Shown: one piece after another, positions 17,834 through 27,330 of the stretch
Numbering within the stretch: position 1 is the first letter of the stretch
Layout of the letters: each line of letters starts with the position of its first letter
Source of the DNA: Micromonospora sp. R77
Lineage (GTDB): Bacteria; Actinomycetota; Actinomycetes; Mycobacteriales; Micromonosporaceae
Direction: 5' to 3'
Length of the DNA stretch: 64,000 nt
NCBI RefSeq assembly: GCF_022747945.1
Contig: NZ_JALDST010000001.1
Location: forward strand, 2,790,001-2,854,000
Notes under the pieces: generated by a model
Database searches by the model: none
Seen by the model: only the letters and a program-made list of their open reading frames with translations
Told to the model about the DNA's origin: nothing
Position numbers and translations under genes: made by a program

Positions 17834-19396
17834 ATGGTACGGCGTAGGGCCCGGTCGGGGAACCGGGGCCGGTTCGACAGCAAGGACGCGCTGCTGGCCG
17901 GTGGCGTAGAGGTGCGCGCGTTGCGGTATCAGCGCGCGAGTCAGGACAAGAAGGAGCAGGGCAAGAGTGTTCACGACCAGGGTGTGCTCAACCTGGCGGA
18001 GATCACGAAGCGGTCGTGGACGGACGCGGGGTCGTTCACGGACAACCACCGTTCGGCGAGCCGGCGTGCGACGAAGGAGCGGGAGCAGTTTGAGTTGTTG
18101 ATCGAGCAGATCCGCGCGGGCAAGGGTGACGTGTTGGTGGTCTGGGAGATCTCCCGCAAGGAGCGGGACCTCGCGGTGTTCGTGAAGATCCGGGACATGT
18201 GCCACGAGGTCGGTCTCTACTTCTGGCTGGTCGGCGGGGTGCTGTATGACCTGCGGGACAAGAACGACCGGATGATGCTCGGCTTCCAGGCGGTGCAGGC
18301 CGAGTGGATGGCCGACTCGATCCGCGACAACGTGCTGCGCGGCATCGTCGGCGCCGCCGAAGCCGGGCGCCCGCACGGGAAGATCACCTACGGGTACCGG
18401 CGCATCTACGACCAGCGAACCAAGGCCCTACTGCGCCAAGAACCCGACACCGAGATCCACACCGCCGTGGCGGCGGATGGGACGGTGACGGAGTATTCGC
18501 ACGCGCAGGTGGTGCGGGACACCTTCCGCAAGATCGCCGAAGGCATGCCCCTGACCGTGCGGGAGGCGGAGTTGAACCGGCTCGGGATCCCGGCCTCGCA
18601 GGGCGGGATCTGGCGGCGGGGGATCCTGCGCAAGCAGGTGATGAACCCGGCCTACATCGGCAAGCGGGTGCTCCGCGGGGAGATCGTCGGCGATGGGATC
18701 TGGCCCGCCCTGGTGGACGAGGAGACGTACTGGTCGGTGGTGCGGATGCTGGAGGACCCGTCCCGTACGACGACTCGTCCGGCCCGTGCGGTGCATCTGC
18801 TGTCGTACATCGTGCGCTGCGGCGTGTGTGACGGGCCGTTGTCGTCGCAGCGGGTGAACCGGCACGGCTGGACGGGGCAGGTGTACTCCTGCCTGCACAA
18901 GCGGTGCGCCGCGGTGAAGGCCGAGTTCCTCGACGAGTATGTGCAGCGCGCGGTGGTGGCGTGGCTGTCCCGCCCCGACGTGTACGACATCCTCACCGCC
19001 GCTAGTGCCAGCGACGAGGAAGTCGCTCACGCCCGCGCCGAAGCACAACGGCTGCGGGGAGAGTTGGAGGAGTGGCGCAAGCTCGGCGAGGAGGGCGAGG
19101 TCACCGCGATCGCCTACGCCCGCGCCGAGAAAGGTCTCCTCGCGCAGATCGCCGAGCACGAGCAACGCGCCGCCGACGCCGGCATCCCCGCCGTGCTGCG
19201 CGGACGCATCGGCGACCAGGCCGTGCAGGCGTGGCAGGACCTCGGCGACGACATCCCGGTCAAACGGGAGATCATCCGCCTCGTCGCCGACATCAAACTC
19301 CTGCGCGCCGGGTTCAAGGGCGAACGCCGCACCTTCGGCCGCCATCGCCTCGGCTGGCGGTGGAAGTTCGGCCCGCAAGACCGGCAAGCGGCCTGA
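17834..19396 (+). CDS. large serine recombinase (integrase)
   Basis: A 520-residue protein. Resolvase domain: RALRYQRASQDKKEQGKSVHDQ with nucleophile candidate Ser36, and VLVVWEISRKERDLAVFVKIRD. Then a recombinase domain (GKITYGYRRI... AYIGKRVLRGEIVGDG), a zinc ribbon (CGVCDGPLSSQ ... CLHKRC) and a coiled coil (residues of about 390-440). Domain order is that of large serine integrases, although at 520 residues it is a moderate length. ATG 17834 follows GGGGA. It lies just inside attL, so it is taken to catalyse integration at the GTVK codons of the sigma gene. No excision factor gene was recognised. Confidence 0.93.
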   Translation: MVRRRARSGNRGRFDSKDALLAGGVEVRALRYQRASQDKKEQGKSVHDQGVLNLAEITKRSWTDAGSFTDNHRSASRRATKEREQFELLIEQIRAGKGDVLVVWEISRKERDLAVFVKIRDMCHEVGLYFWLVGGVLYDLRDKNDRMMLGFQAVQAEWMADSIRDNVLRGIVGAAEAGRPHGKITYGYRRIYDQRTKALLRQEPDTEIHTAVAADGTVTEYSHAQVVRDTFRKIAEGMPLTVREAELNRLGIPASQGGIWRRGILRKQVMNPAYIGKRVLRGEIVGDGIWPALVDEETYWSVVRMLEDPSRTTTRPARAVHLLSYIVRCGVCDGPLSSQRVNRHGWTGQVYSCLHKRCAAVKAEFLDEYVQRAVVAWLSRPDVYDILTAASASDEEVAHARAEAQRLRGELEEWRKLGEEGEVTAIAYARAEKGLLAQIAEHEQRAADAGIPAVLRGRIGDQAVQAWQDLGDDIPVKREIIRLVADIKLLRAGFKGERRTFGRHRLGWRWKFGPQDRQAA

Positions 19397-20175
19397 GTCG
19401 CGTCGACAGGTGCGAGCGTCGGCGGACGCCTTGACCTTCCGGCCGGCGTGAGCGTCGATCATGTCCACCGCCCGGCCCCGGACCTGCTGGGTCCAGGTGG
19501 TGTGACCCCTTGACGGGAGGTGGACCGCCGTGGAGAGACTCAGCGCCCTGGCTGTGGTGCCGGACGACGCGACCCATCCACTGCTGGGGCGGCTTGCTCT
19601 CGACGTCGCCGCCGCACGTCAACCCAACGAGCACGGTGACTGTCGCAACCTGTAGTGCACCGGCTAGCGGGGCATGTGCGCTGAGGCGCGCCACGGGCGC
19701 CGCGCCATGAGACTCGCCCGACGGTGCCGTCCGGCTGCCGCGCAGGCCACGCCGGTTCGTAGTCGAGCCGTCGGCCGCGTTCGGGTGCCCACACCCTATC
19801 GCGCTGGTTCGCAGGTCCAGCTGCCTAGAAGCTGCCGTCGGCTCAGCCGCATCTGAAGCAGGTAGTCGAGGTGGCCTGCTGCTGAAGGTGGGGATGGACG
19901 ACCTTGACCCAACACATCGAAGGTCTTGCCTTTCAGTGGTGGTCCGAGTGCGTTCGGTGAGACGCGGGGGTGTCCTGATCGATTCAAGGCCTTGAGGTCG
20001 CCTCTTGTGTTTCGCGACTCCCAGGAACGAGACCTGCTCAATCTGAGCGGAGGAGTGCGATCGAGGGCAGTCGAAGCGCTAACTCCTTGCCTTCTTGGTC
20101 GTTCGCGGGTGCGTCGCGATCACCGCAACCAGTCCGGGGACGAAGCCGTTCTCGGACCAGCGACAGGGAGGTCGG
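19397..20175. other. long gap after integrase
   Basis: About 780 bases with no convincing gene except a possible 41-residue ORF (19530-19655). Inverted repeats GGACC-TGCTG-GGTCC (near 19480) and GACCTT/AAGGTC (near 19899-19925) may be transcript ends. It may also contain the promoter of the secreted peptide gene. Confidence 0.45.
19530..19655 (+). CDS. possible 41-residue ORF
   Basis: A GTG at 19530 with GGGAGG nine bases upstream opens MERLSALAVVPDDATHPLLGR... ending CRNL. The ribosome site is good and the composition protein-like, but the length is too short to exclude chance. No family recognised. Confidence 0.3.
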   Translation: MERLSALAVVPDDATHPLLGRLALDVAAARQPNEHGDCRNL

Positions 20176-20535
20176 ATGAAGAAGAAGTTGCTCGCCGTTG
20201 CGGGTGGGTTCCTGCTGTCGGTCGGAGCGTGGGCGGTACCGGCGCTTGCCGGTGATATCGGCATTCAGTCTGGTGTCTGCAACAGCAATGGGTCCGCATG
20301 CAGCTACGACTACTCGAACTGGGGCGGCGTCCAGATCAGCGACCAGGCATGTGACAGTGCCGGGGTGTATTCGAACTACTACCGCGACACAGGCGGCCAG
20401 CAGACGCTCAACAACTACAACGGTTGCCAGCATGACGTGCAGTCCGGAGTGGACAGTAGCAACCGGGTCAGCAGTCACCGGGCCTGCACGAACTACACCG
20501 GCCCCGACTGGTGCTCCAGCTACGTGAGTCGGTGA
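20176..20535 (+). CDS. secreted six-Cys peptide, candidate lactococcin-972-like bacteriocin
   Basis: A 119-residue precursor. Signal peptide MKKKLLAVAGGFLLSVGAWA then VPALA, cleavage near residue 25. The mature part has six cysteines and is rich in Asn, Ser, Tyr and Gly. VYSNYYRDTGG and SNRVSSHRACTNY loosely recall the SNYHHGSKTH region of lactococcin 972. ATG 20176 follows GGGAGG. The next two genes encode an ABC ATPase and a large FtsX-like permease, the same set that accompanies lactococcin-972-type bacteriocins. A hairpin follows the stop. The bacteriocin call is an inference from context more than from sequence. Confidence 0.55.
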   Translation: MKKKLLAVAGGFLLSVGAWAVPALAGDIGIQSGVCNSNGSACSYDYSNWGGVQISDQACDSAGVYSNYYRDTGGQQTLNNYNGCQHDVQSGVDSSNRVSSHRACTNYTGPDWCSSYVSR

Positions 20536-20542
20536 GCGTGCC

Positions 20543-20578
20543 GTGGTCGCACGGCGGCGACGGCCTCCGTGCGGCCAC
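20543..20578 (+). terminator. hairpin after the peptide gene
   Basis: GTGGTCGCACGG pairs with CCGTGCGGCCAC with small mismatches. It lies 8 bases after the stop. It may terminate or attenuate between an abundant peptide mRNA and the exporter genes. Confidence 0.55.
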
Positions 20579-20744
20579 GAATCGCGCGGTCAGATTGCGC
20601 TTTATCCTGCGCAGGCAGGCGGCGAGCCACCTTGCCCTTCCCTGGCAGGCGCGGTGTACTTGAGCCGATAGACTGCGCGATTCGTGTGTGTGGCCGCGCG
20701 AGTGGGTCCGTGCCGCGGAAGACCTCGCGCCATCACCTAGACCG

Positions 20745-21443
20745 ATGGGTGTAAGAGTGCCAGTTAACACCGACGAGTCTGCGCTAGTCGTTAACGACCT
20801 CGCCTACGAGGTCGATGATCGAGTTCTCCTGAACGAGGTCAACCTCGACGTTCCGGCCGGCTGTTCCGTCGCCATCATGGGTCCTAGCGGCAGCGGCAAG
20901 ACCACCCTGCTCATGTGTCTGGCGGGCCTCCTGCCTCCCGCCGAGGGCACGGTGCTCGTCGGCGGCCAGGACATGACGCGAGCGTCCACCCGGCAGCGCG
21001 CGCGAATCAGACTGCGCGACATCGGAGTCGTCTATCAGTTCGGTGAACTGATTCCCGAGATATCGCCGAAAGAGAATGTTGCTCTTCCGGCGTTGTTGGC
21101 TGGCACTCCGACTGGGCAGGCATACGCGAGGGCGATGCACCTGCTCGAGCAGATGCGGATCGCTGAGCTAGCGGAGGCCAAAACGGTCACGTTGTCCGGA
21201 GGGGAGCGGCAACGGGTCGCGATTGCCAGGGCATTGATCAACGAACCGCTTCTTGTTCTCGCTGACGAGCCCACGGGAGCATTGGACAGTGACACCGCGC
21301 GCGAGGTTACTGACCTGCTTTTCGCTCTGCCCGAGCAGCAACGCTGCGCCCTAGTCGTGGTGACGCACAACCATGGGGTCGCTCGCGCGGCGGACCTGTG
21401 CGTCCAGCTCGAGGCTGGCTACCTGAGCGGGGTCGACGCGTGA
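20745..21443 (+). CDS. ABC transporter ATP-binding protein (MacB/LolD type)
   Basis: A 232-residue ATPase. Walker A GPSGSGKTT, Q-loop VYQFGELIPE, signature LSGGERQRVAIARAL, Walker B LLVLADEPTGALD, switch His in VTHNH. It belongs to the class partnering FtsX-like permeases. ATG 20745 was chosen; GTG 20757 is possible. Its stop overlaps the permease start (GTGA), so translation is coupled. Likely exports or gives immunity to the upstream peptide. Confidence 0.93.
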   Translation: MGVRVPVNTDESALVVNDLAYEVDDRVLLNEVNLDVPAGCSVAIMGPSGSGKTTLLMCLAGLLPPAEGTVLVGGQDMTRASTRQRARIRLRDIGVVYQFGELIPEISPKENVALPALLAGTPTGQAYARAMHLLEQMRIAELAEAKTVTLSGGERQRVAIARALINEPLLVLADEPTGALDSDTAREVTDLLFALPEQQRCALVVVTHNHGVARAADLCVQLEAGYLSGVDA

Positions 21444-23650
21444 GGGCCGGGGTGGCGACATCAGCCATCATGCTGCGCCTCGGCGGGAGGCTCTCCATCC
21501 GGCCGCACGTCGGCGCGACCGCGCACCGCATCGCACTCGTCGTGGCCAGTGCCGTGGCGTTTCTGACCGTATGGGTCTTCATCGGCGCGCACCTGGTCGC
21601 GACCGAGCGCGGCGCGCGTGTAGCCAGTCGTGAACCGATTTTCACGACAAGCGCAGGCGGCAGCTACGGGTTCTGGGTCGCCCGTGCCGACTTCGTCGAC
21701 GATAAGCAGATCACCATCATCTACATCGACCCAGGCCGGTCAACTCTGCCTGCCCCGCCTGGCTTGGATGGCTGGCCGAGGCCCGGCGAGGCGTACCTTT
21801 CCCCCGCGCTGCGCAGCGATATGCCTGTCCGGGACGGCACCTGCGTCTACGGGAGGCTCGCCGGCATCATCAAGCCGGCAGGGCTGTCCGACCCGAACGA
21901 GAAGATCGCCTATATCCGCCCTCGAGATTCCACGGTGTTTGCCCGGTACGATGGTCCCGCTCGGATCAGCGGCTTCGGCCGCGTCCCCACGGACGACTAT
22001 CCCGCGTACTCGACCGACAGAGCTGGGCGCACGATCGGCGAGTTCTACTGGCTCACGATCATGGTGCTGGCGGTACCCACGATTCTACTGCTACTCATCG
22101 CCGCCCGCTCGAACGCCGAGCTGCGAGATCGTCGGCTCGCAATGCTCGACGCGCTGGGAGCACCCACAAGCAGCAGGATCTTCTTGATCATCGGTGAGGC
22201 GGTAGGAGCGGCGGCGGTCGGTACTCTGCTGGGCGCCATCACGGTTGCCCTCGCCATGTGGCACGGAGTCCGCATTCCTATCATCGACTACAGCGTCCGC
22301 GGGTCTGACCTGGCCACCGGCCTCATCCTCCTTCCCTTCACAGCCTTGGGGTTCACCGGCTTCGTCGCGCTGTTTTGTCTCGCCGCGCAAATACGTTCCC
22401 GGAAGGTGGCAGGAACCCGACCGAACATCATCCACAGCCGGCTGCAGGGGTGGCCGAGTCTGGTCTTCCTAGTCGCGTTCGCGATCCTGATTTGGATTTC
22501 CACCACCGCGTATCAGGGTGGTGGCGTTCCCTTCTTCTCGCGCCGCACTCAAGGCTTCCTGCTGACCCTCGTGATCGTTATCGCCGCGCTGCCTGCCACG
22601 ATTGCTTCCATCACGAGCCCGCTCGGCCGAGCCGTCGGTTACATCGGCGCCAGACGAGGATGGCCCTCCGCCCTGATCGGTGGACGCTGGATCGCCGAGC
22701 GGCCTACCGCCTTGGCCCGCATGTGTGCCGCTACCGTCGTCGGACTCGCCCTGCTGACGCTGTCCCAAGCGCTGGTCAGCCAAGCCGCGAACGCTAACCA
22801 GCCACAGACCAACGAGACCCGTGCGGATCGGGTCATCTCCATCCGAACCACCGCAAGCACCGAGCAAGAAGTCAGCCGCTTCCGTGAGGCGATCGGAAGC
22901 GGCCACACCCTCACCGTCTATCAAACACCGCATGAAGAACCCGTCATCGTCGCTGCGTGTCCGGCGCTCGCCGCGCTCGGCCGTCTCGGCGCCTGCGTGG
23001 ACAGCAGCCTGACAGAGGTGGAGCTACAGCAACTGAGCCCGCTGGGCACCGAGGTCCTCGACCGCGGGGCCTCGATCCTCATCGACAGACCAGCCAGACT
23101 GCTCACGCAACCATCAACCGGAGCGTCGATCGTCGGCCTTGTCATCCTCAACGACCAAGGATCCAACGGTGTTCAAGCGGCAAAAGCCCAAGCCTTCCGC
23201 GACCTTGCCTTTCCCGGAATCTCCACCATCGGCCAGTATGGCGTCGGCGGGGACACCGAGCTCGCATTGGTCTACACCTGGCTATGGGCGTTCCTGCTGC
23301 CCGGCATGGCAATCCTTCTCATCGCCTCCTTGGTCAGCGCCATTGACACCTTCCTCTTGCAAGCACGCACCTTGGGCTTCCTCGGAAGCCTGACCCAGAA
23401 GACATCTCTGTACTTCTCGATCGCTCTCTGGAGCATCCTGCTGCCCCTCACCGCCGCCGCCCTAGGAGGCGCCGGCGTCGCCGCGATCCTCGGCAACCTC
23501 TTCGTCAAGCTCCGGGCGACCGGGCACGTGCACCTTTCGTCCATCGCCTTCGGTGTCCTTGCGATCTCGATCTTCGCGGTGGCCCTGACTTGGGCTTGCG
23601 CCGTCATCGGACTCAGATCGGCGCGGCGCTGGTCCCCGTCCTCGGACTGA
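21440..23650 (+). CDS. FtsX-like ABC permease (bacteriocin-associated type)
   Basis: A 736-residue membrane protein. N-terminal TM (HRIALVVASAVAFLTVWVFIGAHLV), an extracytoplasmic domain, TM groups around residues 210-340 and 360-400, a second large extracytoplasmic domain, and a C-terminal TM bundle. Two FtsX-like halves with long soluble inserts fit the integral membrane proteins found with lactococcin-972-type peptides. GTG 21440 overlaps the ATPase stop. The gene is less biased to GC-ending codons than the chromosome. Confidence 0.85.
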   Translation: MRAGVATSAIMLRLGGRLSIRPHVGATAHRIALVVASAVAFLTVWVFIGAHLVATERGARVASREPIFTTSAGGSYGFWVARADFVDDKQITIIYIDPGRSTLPAPPGLDGWPRPGEAYLSPALRSDMPVRDGTCVYGRLAGIIKPAGLSDPNEKIAYIRPRDSTVFARYDGPARISGFGRVPTDDYPAYSTDRAGRTIGEFYWLTIMVLAVPTILLLLIAARSNAELRDRRLAMLDALGAPTSSRIFLIIGEAVGAAAVGTLLGAITVALAMWHGVRIPIIDYSVRGSDLATGLILLPFTALGFTGFVALFCLAAQIRSRKVAGTRPNIIHSRLQGWPSLVFLVAFAILIWISTTAYQGGGVPFFSRRTQGFLLTLVIVIAALPATIASITSPLGRAVGYIGARRGWPSALIGGRWIAERPTALARMCAATVVGLALLTLSQALVSQAANANQPQTNETRADRVISIRTTASTEQEVSRFREAIGSGHTLTVYQTPHEEPVIVAACPALAALGRLGACVDSSLTEVELQQLSPLGTEVLDRGASILIDRPARLLTQPSTGASIVGLVILNDQGSNGVQAAKAQAFRDLAFPGISTIGQYGVGGDTELALVYTWLWAFLLPGMAILLIASLVSAIDTFLLQARTLGFLGSLTQKTSLYFSIALWSILLPLTAAALGGAGVAAILGNLFVKLRATGHVHLSSIAFGVLAISIFAVALTWACAVIGLRSARRWSPSSD

Positions 23651-24387
23651 CGCTCCTAGCCTCTATGGGTGGTTGGGGCGCGACCGCCGGGCGCGCGAGA
23701 TCCGCGTGTTGAGATCGGCATTTCGAGCTTCGGGCGGCCTCGAAGGTTTTTCTGCCGGATGACCGGACGGGATTGGACTCAGGAATAGCGGAGCGGTGTG
23801 GGTAGCACTGCACCGGGCTGGTGGCAAGACCCGGTTACCTAATCGTTATAAAGGAGAGGTTGACTCCATCGGCTTCCCGGGGCGTAATGGAGTGACGTTC
23901 CCGCAGCGCCGGTTGGCGCGGTCGGCCACGCACGCAGCGGGCAGGCACCCCCGGACGGGGTGCCTGCCGTTGTTCGTGCCGACGACGCGCGGGGCGTTGA
24001 GAGTAGGGAGGCACCACATGAAGGATCGCCCGTCGGCGAGTTGAGCCGCCGCACCACCTGAGCGCTTCATGGCGCTGGCGGTGGTGAGTTCCGATCTGTG
24101 GCTCGGCTTGGCCGTCTGCCCTATGTCCGCGCGTCGAAACGCAGCCCTGTTATGCGGGTTGTGTCGATGCCTGCTGCCCTGGTGCCTGCCCGTGCGCGGG
24201 GTGAGGCGTGTTCGTTGACTTGACCATAGCGTCTTCTTTGCCGTCCCCTGCCCAAGCGACGGATACGCCCGGCCAGGCGTCACCCGGCAGGGTCGCGCCT
24301 GCCCGGAAGCTGATCCCGAGCCGGGCAGGCTCGACCTGGGGCCGATCGTTCCATGCCCGCACCCGCAACCTGATCGAGGAGCAGAAC
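23651..24387. other. long non-coding gap
   Basis: About 740 bases between the exporter and the mobility genes. A strong hairpin is at 23940-23968. Short frames exist but none has convincing coding character; an 8-codon ORF at 24018 ends at TGA. Confidence 0.45.
23940..23968 (+). terminator. strong hairpin
   Basis: GGCAGGCACCCC pairs perfectly with GGGGTGCCTGCC around a 5-base loop CGGAC. It is a likely terminator, 290 bases after the permease stop. Confidence 0.65.
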
Positions 24388-24516
24388 ATGATGGCGCACC
24401 ACACCAACCTGTCCGAGACGCCGGCTGCCGTCGCAGACCGCCGTCACACGACAACGCCGTCCGCAGCCGTGCACGCGCCGCCTGGACCGAGGCGGTGGGC
24501 CGTTGGCGACACCTGA
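24388..24516 (+). CDS. small ORF upstream of DUF2637 gene
   Basis: A 42-residue frame from ATG 24388, with GAGGAG seven bases upstream (MMAHHTNLSETPAAVADRRH...). Its stop overlaps the next gene's start by 14 bases, so it may couple translation. No family recognised. Confidence 0.4.
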   Translation: MMAHHTNLSETPAAVADRRHTTTPSAAVHAPPGPRRWAVGDT

Positions 24517-25339
24517 CCAACGAAGCCCCCGCTCACCGACCGAGGCGGGGACGAGGCGGCAGCGGTGGGAGGACCGCGTCCAGGTGGCGATCATGCTGTT
24601 GATCGGCGGCGCGGCTGGCGCGGCGTCGTTCACCCACGTGCACGATGTCGCCGCCGCGCACGGCCAGCCGGGCTGGCTGGCCTGGGCCAATGCGATCGTC
24701 CTCGAGCTGATGTCGATCGCCGCCGGTCTGGAGCTGCGCCGCAAGCGGTGCCTTGGTAACCCCGTCGCTTTTCCTGCAGCAGTGCTCGTGGTGGCGGTAC
24801 TGCTGTCGCTGGCCGCCCAGGTGGTCGAGGCGGAGGCGTCGGTGATCGGCTGGATCGCCGCCGCCCTACCAGCCCTCGGATTTCTGGCGATGGTGAAGAT
24901 TGCCCTCGGCCGCGCCGACTCCACCTCGCCCAAGCAGACCGCCCCGCCCAGTCAGACGGAGCCCGGACCGCCGCCCGCTGTCGACGCGTCAGTCCCGCAT
25001 ACCGCCACTGCGGTCCCCGTCACCGCCACTGCGGTCCCGGACCGCAGGACTGCGGTCCCCGTCGTTGCGGACCAAACCCCGGCGGTCCCGGACCGCCGGG
25101 ACACCGAGATGACGACAGACGAGGACGGTCCGGAGGTCGCCGCGCTGGTCCCGGCCGCCCGGACCGCCGCCCACACCCTCACCACCGAAGGGACACCGCT
25201 GTCCCGCAAGGCCCTCGCCCACCAGCTACGCGCGGACGGGCACCAGCTGTCCAACGCCACCGCCTCCGCGCTCGTGCGCGTTCTCCGCGCCGAGACCACC
25301 CTGCCCGAATCGGATCTGTCACCGCAGGAGGCTGCGTGA
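24503..25339 (+). CDS. DUF2637 membrane protein (mobile-element transfer type)
   Basis: A 278-residue protein. Residues of about 27-130 hold four hydrophobic helices with the DUF2637 hallmark SFTHVHDVAAAHGQPGWLAWANAIVLE. A Pro/Thr/Val-rich linker with repeated TAVPV and VPDRR follows, then a C-terminal helical domain (SRKALAHQLRADGHQLSNATASALVRVL) that looks like a winged helix. DUF2637 proteins are typical of actinomycete integrative plasmids, probably helping transfer or spread. The start is uncertain (TTG 24503 or further upstream). Confidence 0.8.
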   Translation: MATPDQRSPRSPTEAGTRRQRWEDRVQVAIMLLIGGAAGAASFTHVHDVAAAHGQPGWLAWANAIVLELMSIAAGLELRRKRCLGNPVAFPAAVLVVAVLLSLAAQVVEAEASVIGWIAAALPALGFLAMVKIALGRADSTSPKQTAPPSQTEPGPPPAVDASVPHTATAVPVTATAVPDRRTAVPVVADQTPAVPDRRDTEMTTDEDGPEVAALVPAARTAAHTLTTEGTPLSRKALAHQLRADGHQLSNATASALVRVLRAETTLPESDLSPQEAA

Positions 25340-25360
25340 CAGAGCTTCGAACAGCGGCTT

Positions 25361-25718
25361 CTGTCAGATCGAGCCGCCGCTGTCAGACCCGCATTCACGT
25401 CTGCCAGAAGACTCGGCAGCTGACACCACCTGACCAGACCTGTCAGCGCGTTCCCGCCGGCCGCCGGCGGGCAGACACGCACCACACACCCACCCACATC
25501 CTCGCCCCTGGAGCAGCAACGATGATGACCCCAATCGACGACCTCCACCGGCACCGCCGACCGGACTCACACAGACTTGCACGGCGCCGTCGCTCGGCAC
25601 CCGTTGTGCCCGGCGGTTCAGCAGTCAGTGCCGCTCTCCGTTCTACTGTCCGTCTTGATCCTGACCCCCAACCTGACCCCTCACGGCCGCTCACAGCCCA
25701 GGTCAGACCCGCTGTCAG
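25361..25718. repeat. scattered CTGTCAG repeats
   Basis: CTGTCAG occurs at 25361, 25380, 25440 and 25712 in the stretch before the replication-relaxation gene; two more copies lie at 26865 and 26875 after it. All have the same orientation. Such iterated words may be iterons or binding sites for an element-encoded protein. The 440 bases from 25340 to 25780 contain no credible gene. Confidence 0.5.
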
Positions 25719-25780
25719 GAGTCTGGGATTGCTCCAGACAGACCCTCCAGTCTCGGGTCTCCCCCCAGGGGCTTCTGCTC

Positions 25781-26719
25781 ATGGGTAAACACCTACCGAC
25801 TGCGGATCCGCTGCTTCGCCTGCAGGCCAGCATCACCGCCCGCGACGACCGGCTGCTGGGCTGGCTCTACGACCACGGCGTGCTCACCACCGACCAGATC
25901 GCCGCCGCCCTGTTCCCGTCCCTGGACTTCACCCAACGCCGCCTACGCCGCCTCACCGCCCTGCGGGCGGTCGACCGGTTCCGACCCAACAAAGCCGACG
26001 GAGGCTCCCACCCCTACCACTACGTCCTGGACCAACTCGGCTACGACCACGTTCACGTCCAACGCGGACTCCCACGAGGCCGCCGGGACCAGGCCCGCCG
26101 CCGCAAACAATCGCTGACCTCCCGGCCGGACCTGCCGCACTTGCTCGGCGGCAACCAGGTCTTCATCGACCTCGCCGCCCACACTCGCACCCACCCCGAC
26201 ACCGAGCTGGTCCGCTGGCAGCCCGCATCCGCCTACCACGAACCGGGCACTCTCTACCGCGAAGGCGGCGACCCGCAGATCATCATCGCGGGAGCGACCG
26301 GCTTCCCTCGCCCGGACGGCGCCGGGGTGTGGACCGAGGGCGGACGGTCCGTGCCGTTCTTCCTCGAGTACGACACCGGTGGGGAAAACCTGCAGGTCCT
26401 CATCGACAAGGTCATCAAGTACGAGCGGCTTTACAAGATGAGCACCTGGGCATGGCCGGTGCTGTTCCATCTCCCCTCCGCACGAAGGGAGGCGAACCTG
26501 CACCACCGCCTCGCCGCCGTCCCCGACCTGACAACGGTCATCGTCACCACCACCGCCGAACTACGCACCGCACTCGCCGCCAGCCCCGCCCACCAGATCT
26601 GGCAGCTACCCGGCCGCAGGGGCCGGCACTGCCTCATCGACCTGCCCTACACCGACGCGCACCACGATGAGGAATACCGCAGCCGAGACCGGCCCGCCCC
26701 AGATGAGCGGGTGGCCTGA
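25781..26719 (+). CDS. replication-relaxation family protein
   Basis: A 312-residue protein. The N-terminal winged helix DDRLLGWLYDHGVLTTDQIAAALFPSLDFTQRRLRRL is the mark of the Replic_Relax family found in actinobacterial conjugative or integrative plasmids. It is followed by HYVLDQLGYDHV and the nuclease-like core FFLEYDTGGENLQVLIDKVIKYERLY. Proposed roles are replication initiation or relaxation at the transfer origin. Repeats lie on both sides. ATG 25781 follows AGGGGC. Confidence 0.88.
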   Translation: MGKHLPTADPLLRLQASITARDDRLLGWLYDHGVLTTDQIAAALFPSLDFTQRRLRRLTALRAVDRFRPNKADGGSHPYHYVLDQLGYDHVHVQRGLPRGRRDQARRRKQSLTSRPDLPHLLGGNQVFIDLAAHTRTHPDTELVRWQPASAYHEPGTLYREGGDPQIIIAGATGFPRPDGAGVWTEGGRSVPFFLEYDTGGENLQVLIDKVIKYERLYKMSTWAWPVLFHLPSARREANLHHRLAAVPDLTTVIVTTTAELRTALAASPAHQIWQLPGRRGRHCLIDLPYTDAHHDEEYRSRDRPAPDERVA

Positions 26720-27330
26720 TGAAGTCTGGCGGGACATGGCGTGTACGGCGGCCCTGAACGCCCACACCCCGCCGGACCTACCCGCACGCCAACCAGTCGA
26801 GGCGGTAGCCGTTGTTCGCGTGCGGGCGCGAGGGCGACGAGAGCGGACCGCCCGCGTCGAACAACTGTCAGAGTCTGTCAGCAGCGCAGTTCGGCGACGG
26901 ACCCGCGTCCGTCCGAGTACTCACACCGACGGCACGCCGCTGTGAGTCGCTGTGAGTCGCTGTGAGTGACGAACCCTGCACTTCCGCGGCCACCGGAGGT
27001 ACCGTCCGCGGCCCTCCACGCGCTGCTCGCCGCACCCGAAGTCGCCCGACCGGCAACCGCGTCGATCCGCCGCCCGGCTCCGGCTGGCGGAATCCGGCGA
27101 TCGATCCTGCGAACTGCCTGCCAACCGAGAGAGGAGATGCCCATGGCCCTACACCTCACCCCCATGCCACGAGCCGTCCTGGGAGGGACATGGCCACACG
27201 CCGTGACCGGCAATCACGTGCGAACACACCACACCCGTCGTCGCCGACCGCGCCCACGTGGACAACCGGCGGCGAGGCCCCGACCGCACGCCCCGACGCG
27301 GATGCTCCGCTCCTGCCGGGGACGCTATCG
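26720..27330. other. repeat-bearing gap after the replication-relaxation gene
   Basis: About 610 bases. It contains the CTGTCAG pair and the TGTGAGTCGC tandem repeat described separately. A frame from ATG 26703 to 26945 (MSGWPDEVWRDMACTAAL...) might encode a small protein, but its second half is Arg-rich and unconvincing. Confidence 0.4.
26865..26970. repeat. CTGTCAG pair and TGTGAGTCGC tandem repeat
   Basis: Two CTGTCAG words 10 bases apart (26865, 26875) are followed by a 10-bp tandem repeat at 26941-26970: two perfect TGTGAGTCGC units and a third TGTGAGTGAC. The 10-bp period places each unit on the same DNA face. It could be a replication-origin iteron set or transfer-origin site linked to the adjacent replication-relaxation gene. 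Confidence 0.6.

Noticed and set aside
19796..20041. Leftward 81-residue frame in the gap after the integrase
   Set aside because: No ribosome site, no recognisable motif and composition not protein-like enough to call.
23796..24044. 82-residue frame near 23.8-24.0 kb
   Set aside because: Crosses a strong terminator hairpin and has no convincing protein features.
25361..26970. CTGTCAG and TGTGAGTCGC repeats as a CRISPR array
   Set aside because: Repeats are 7-10 bp with irregular spacing; no repeat-spacer pattern and no cas genes.
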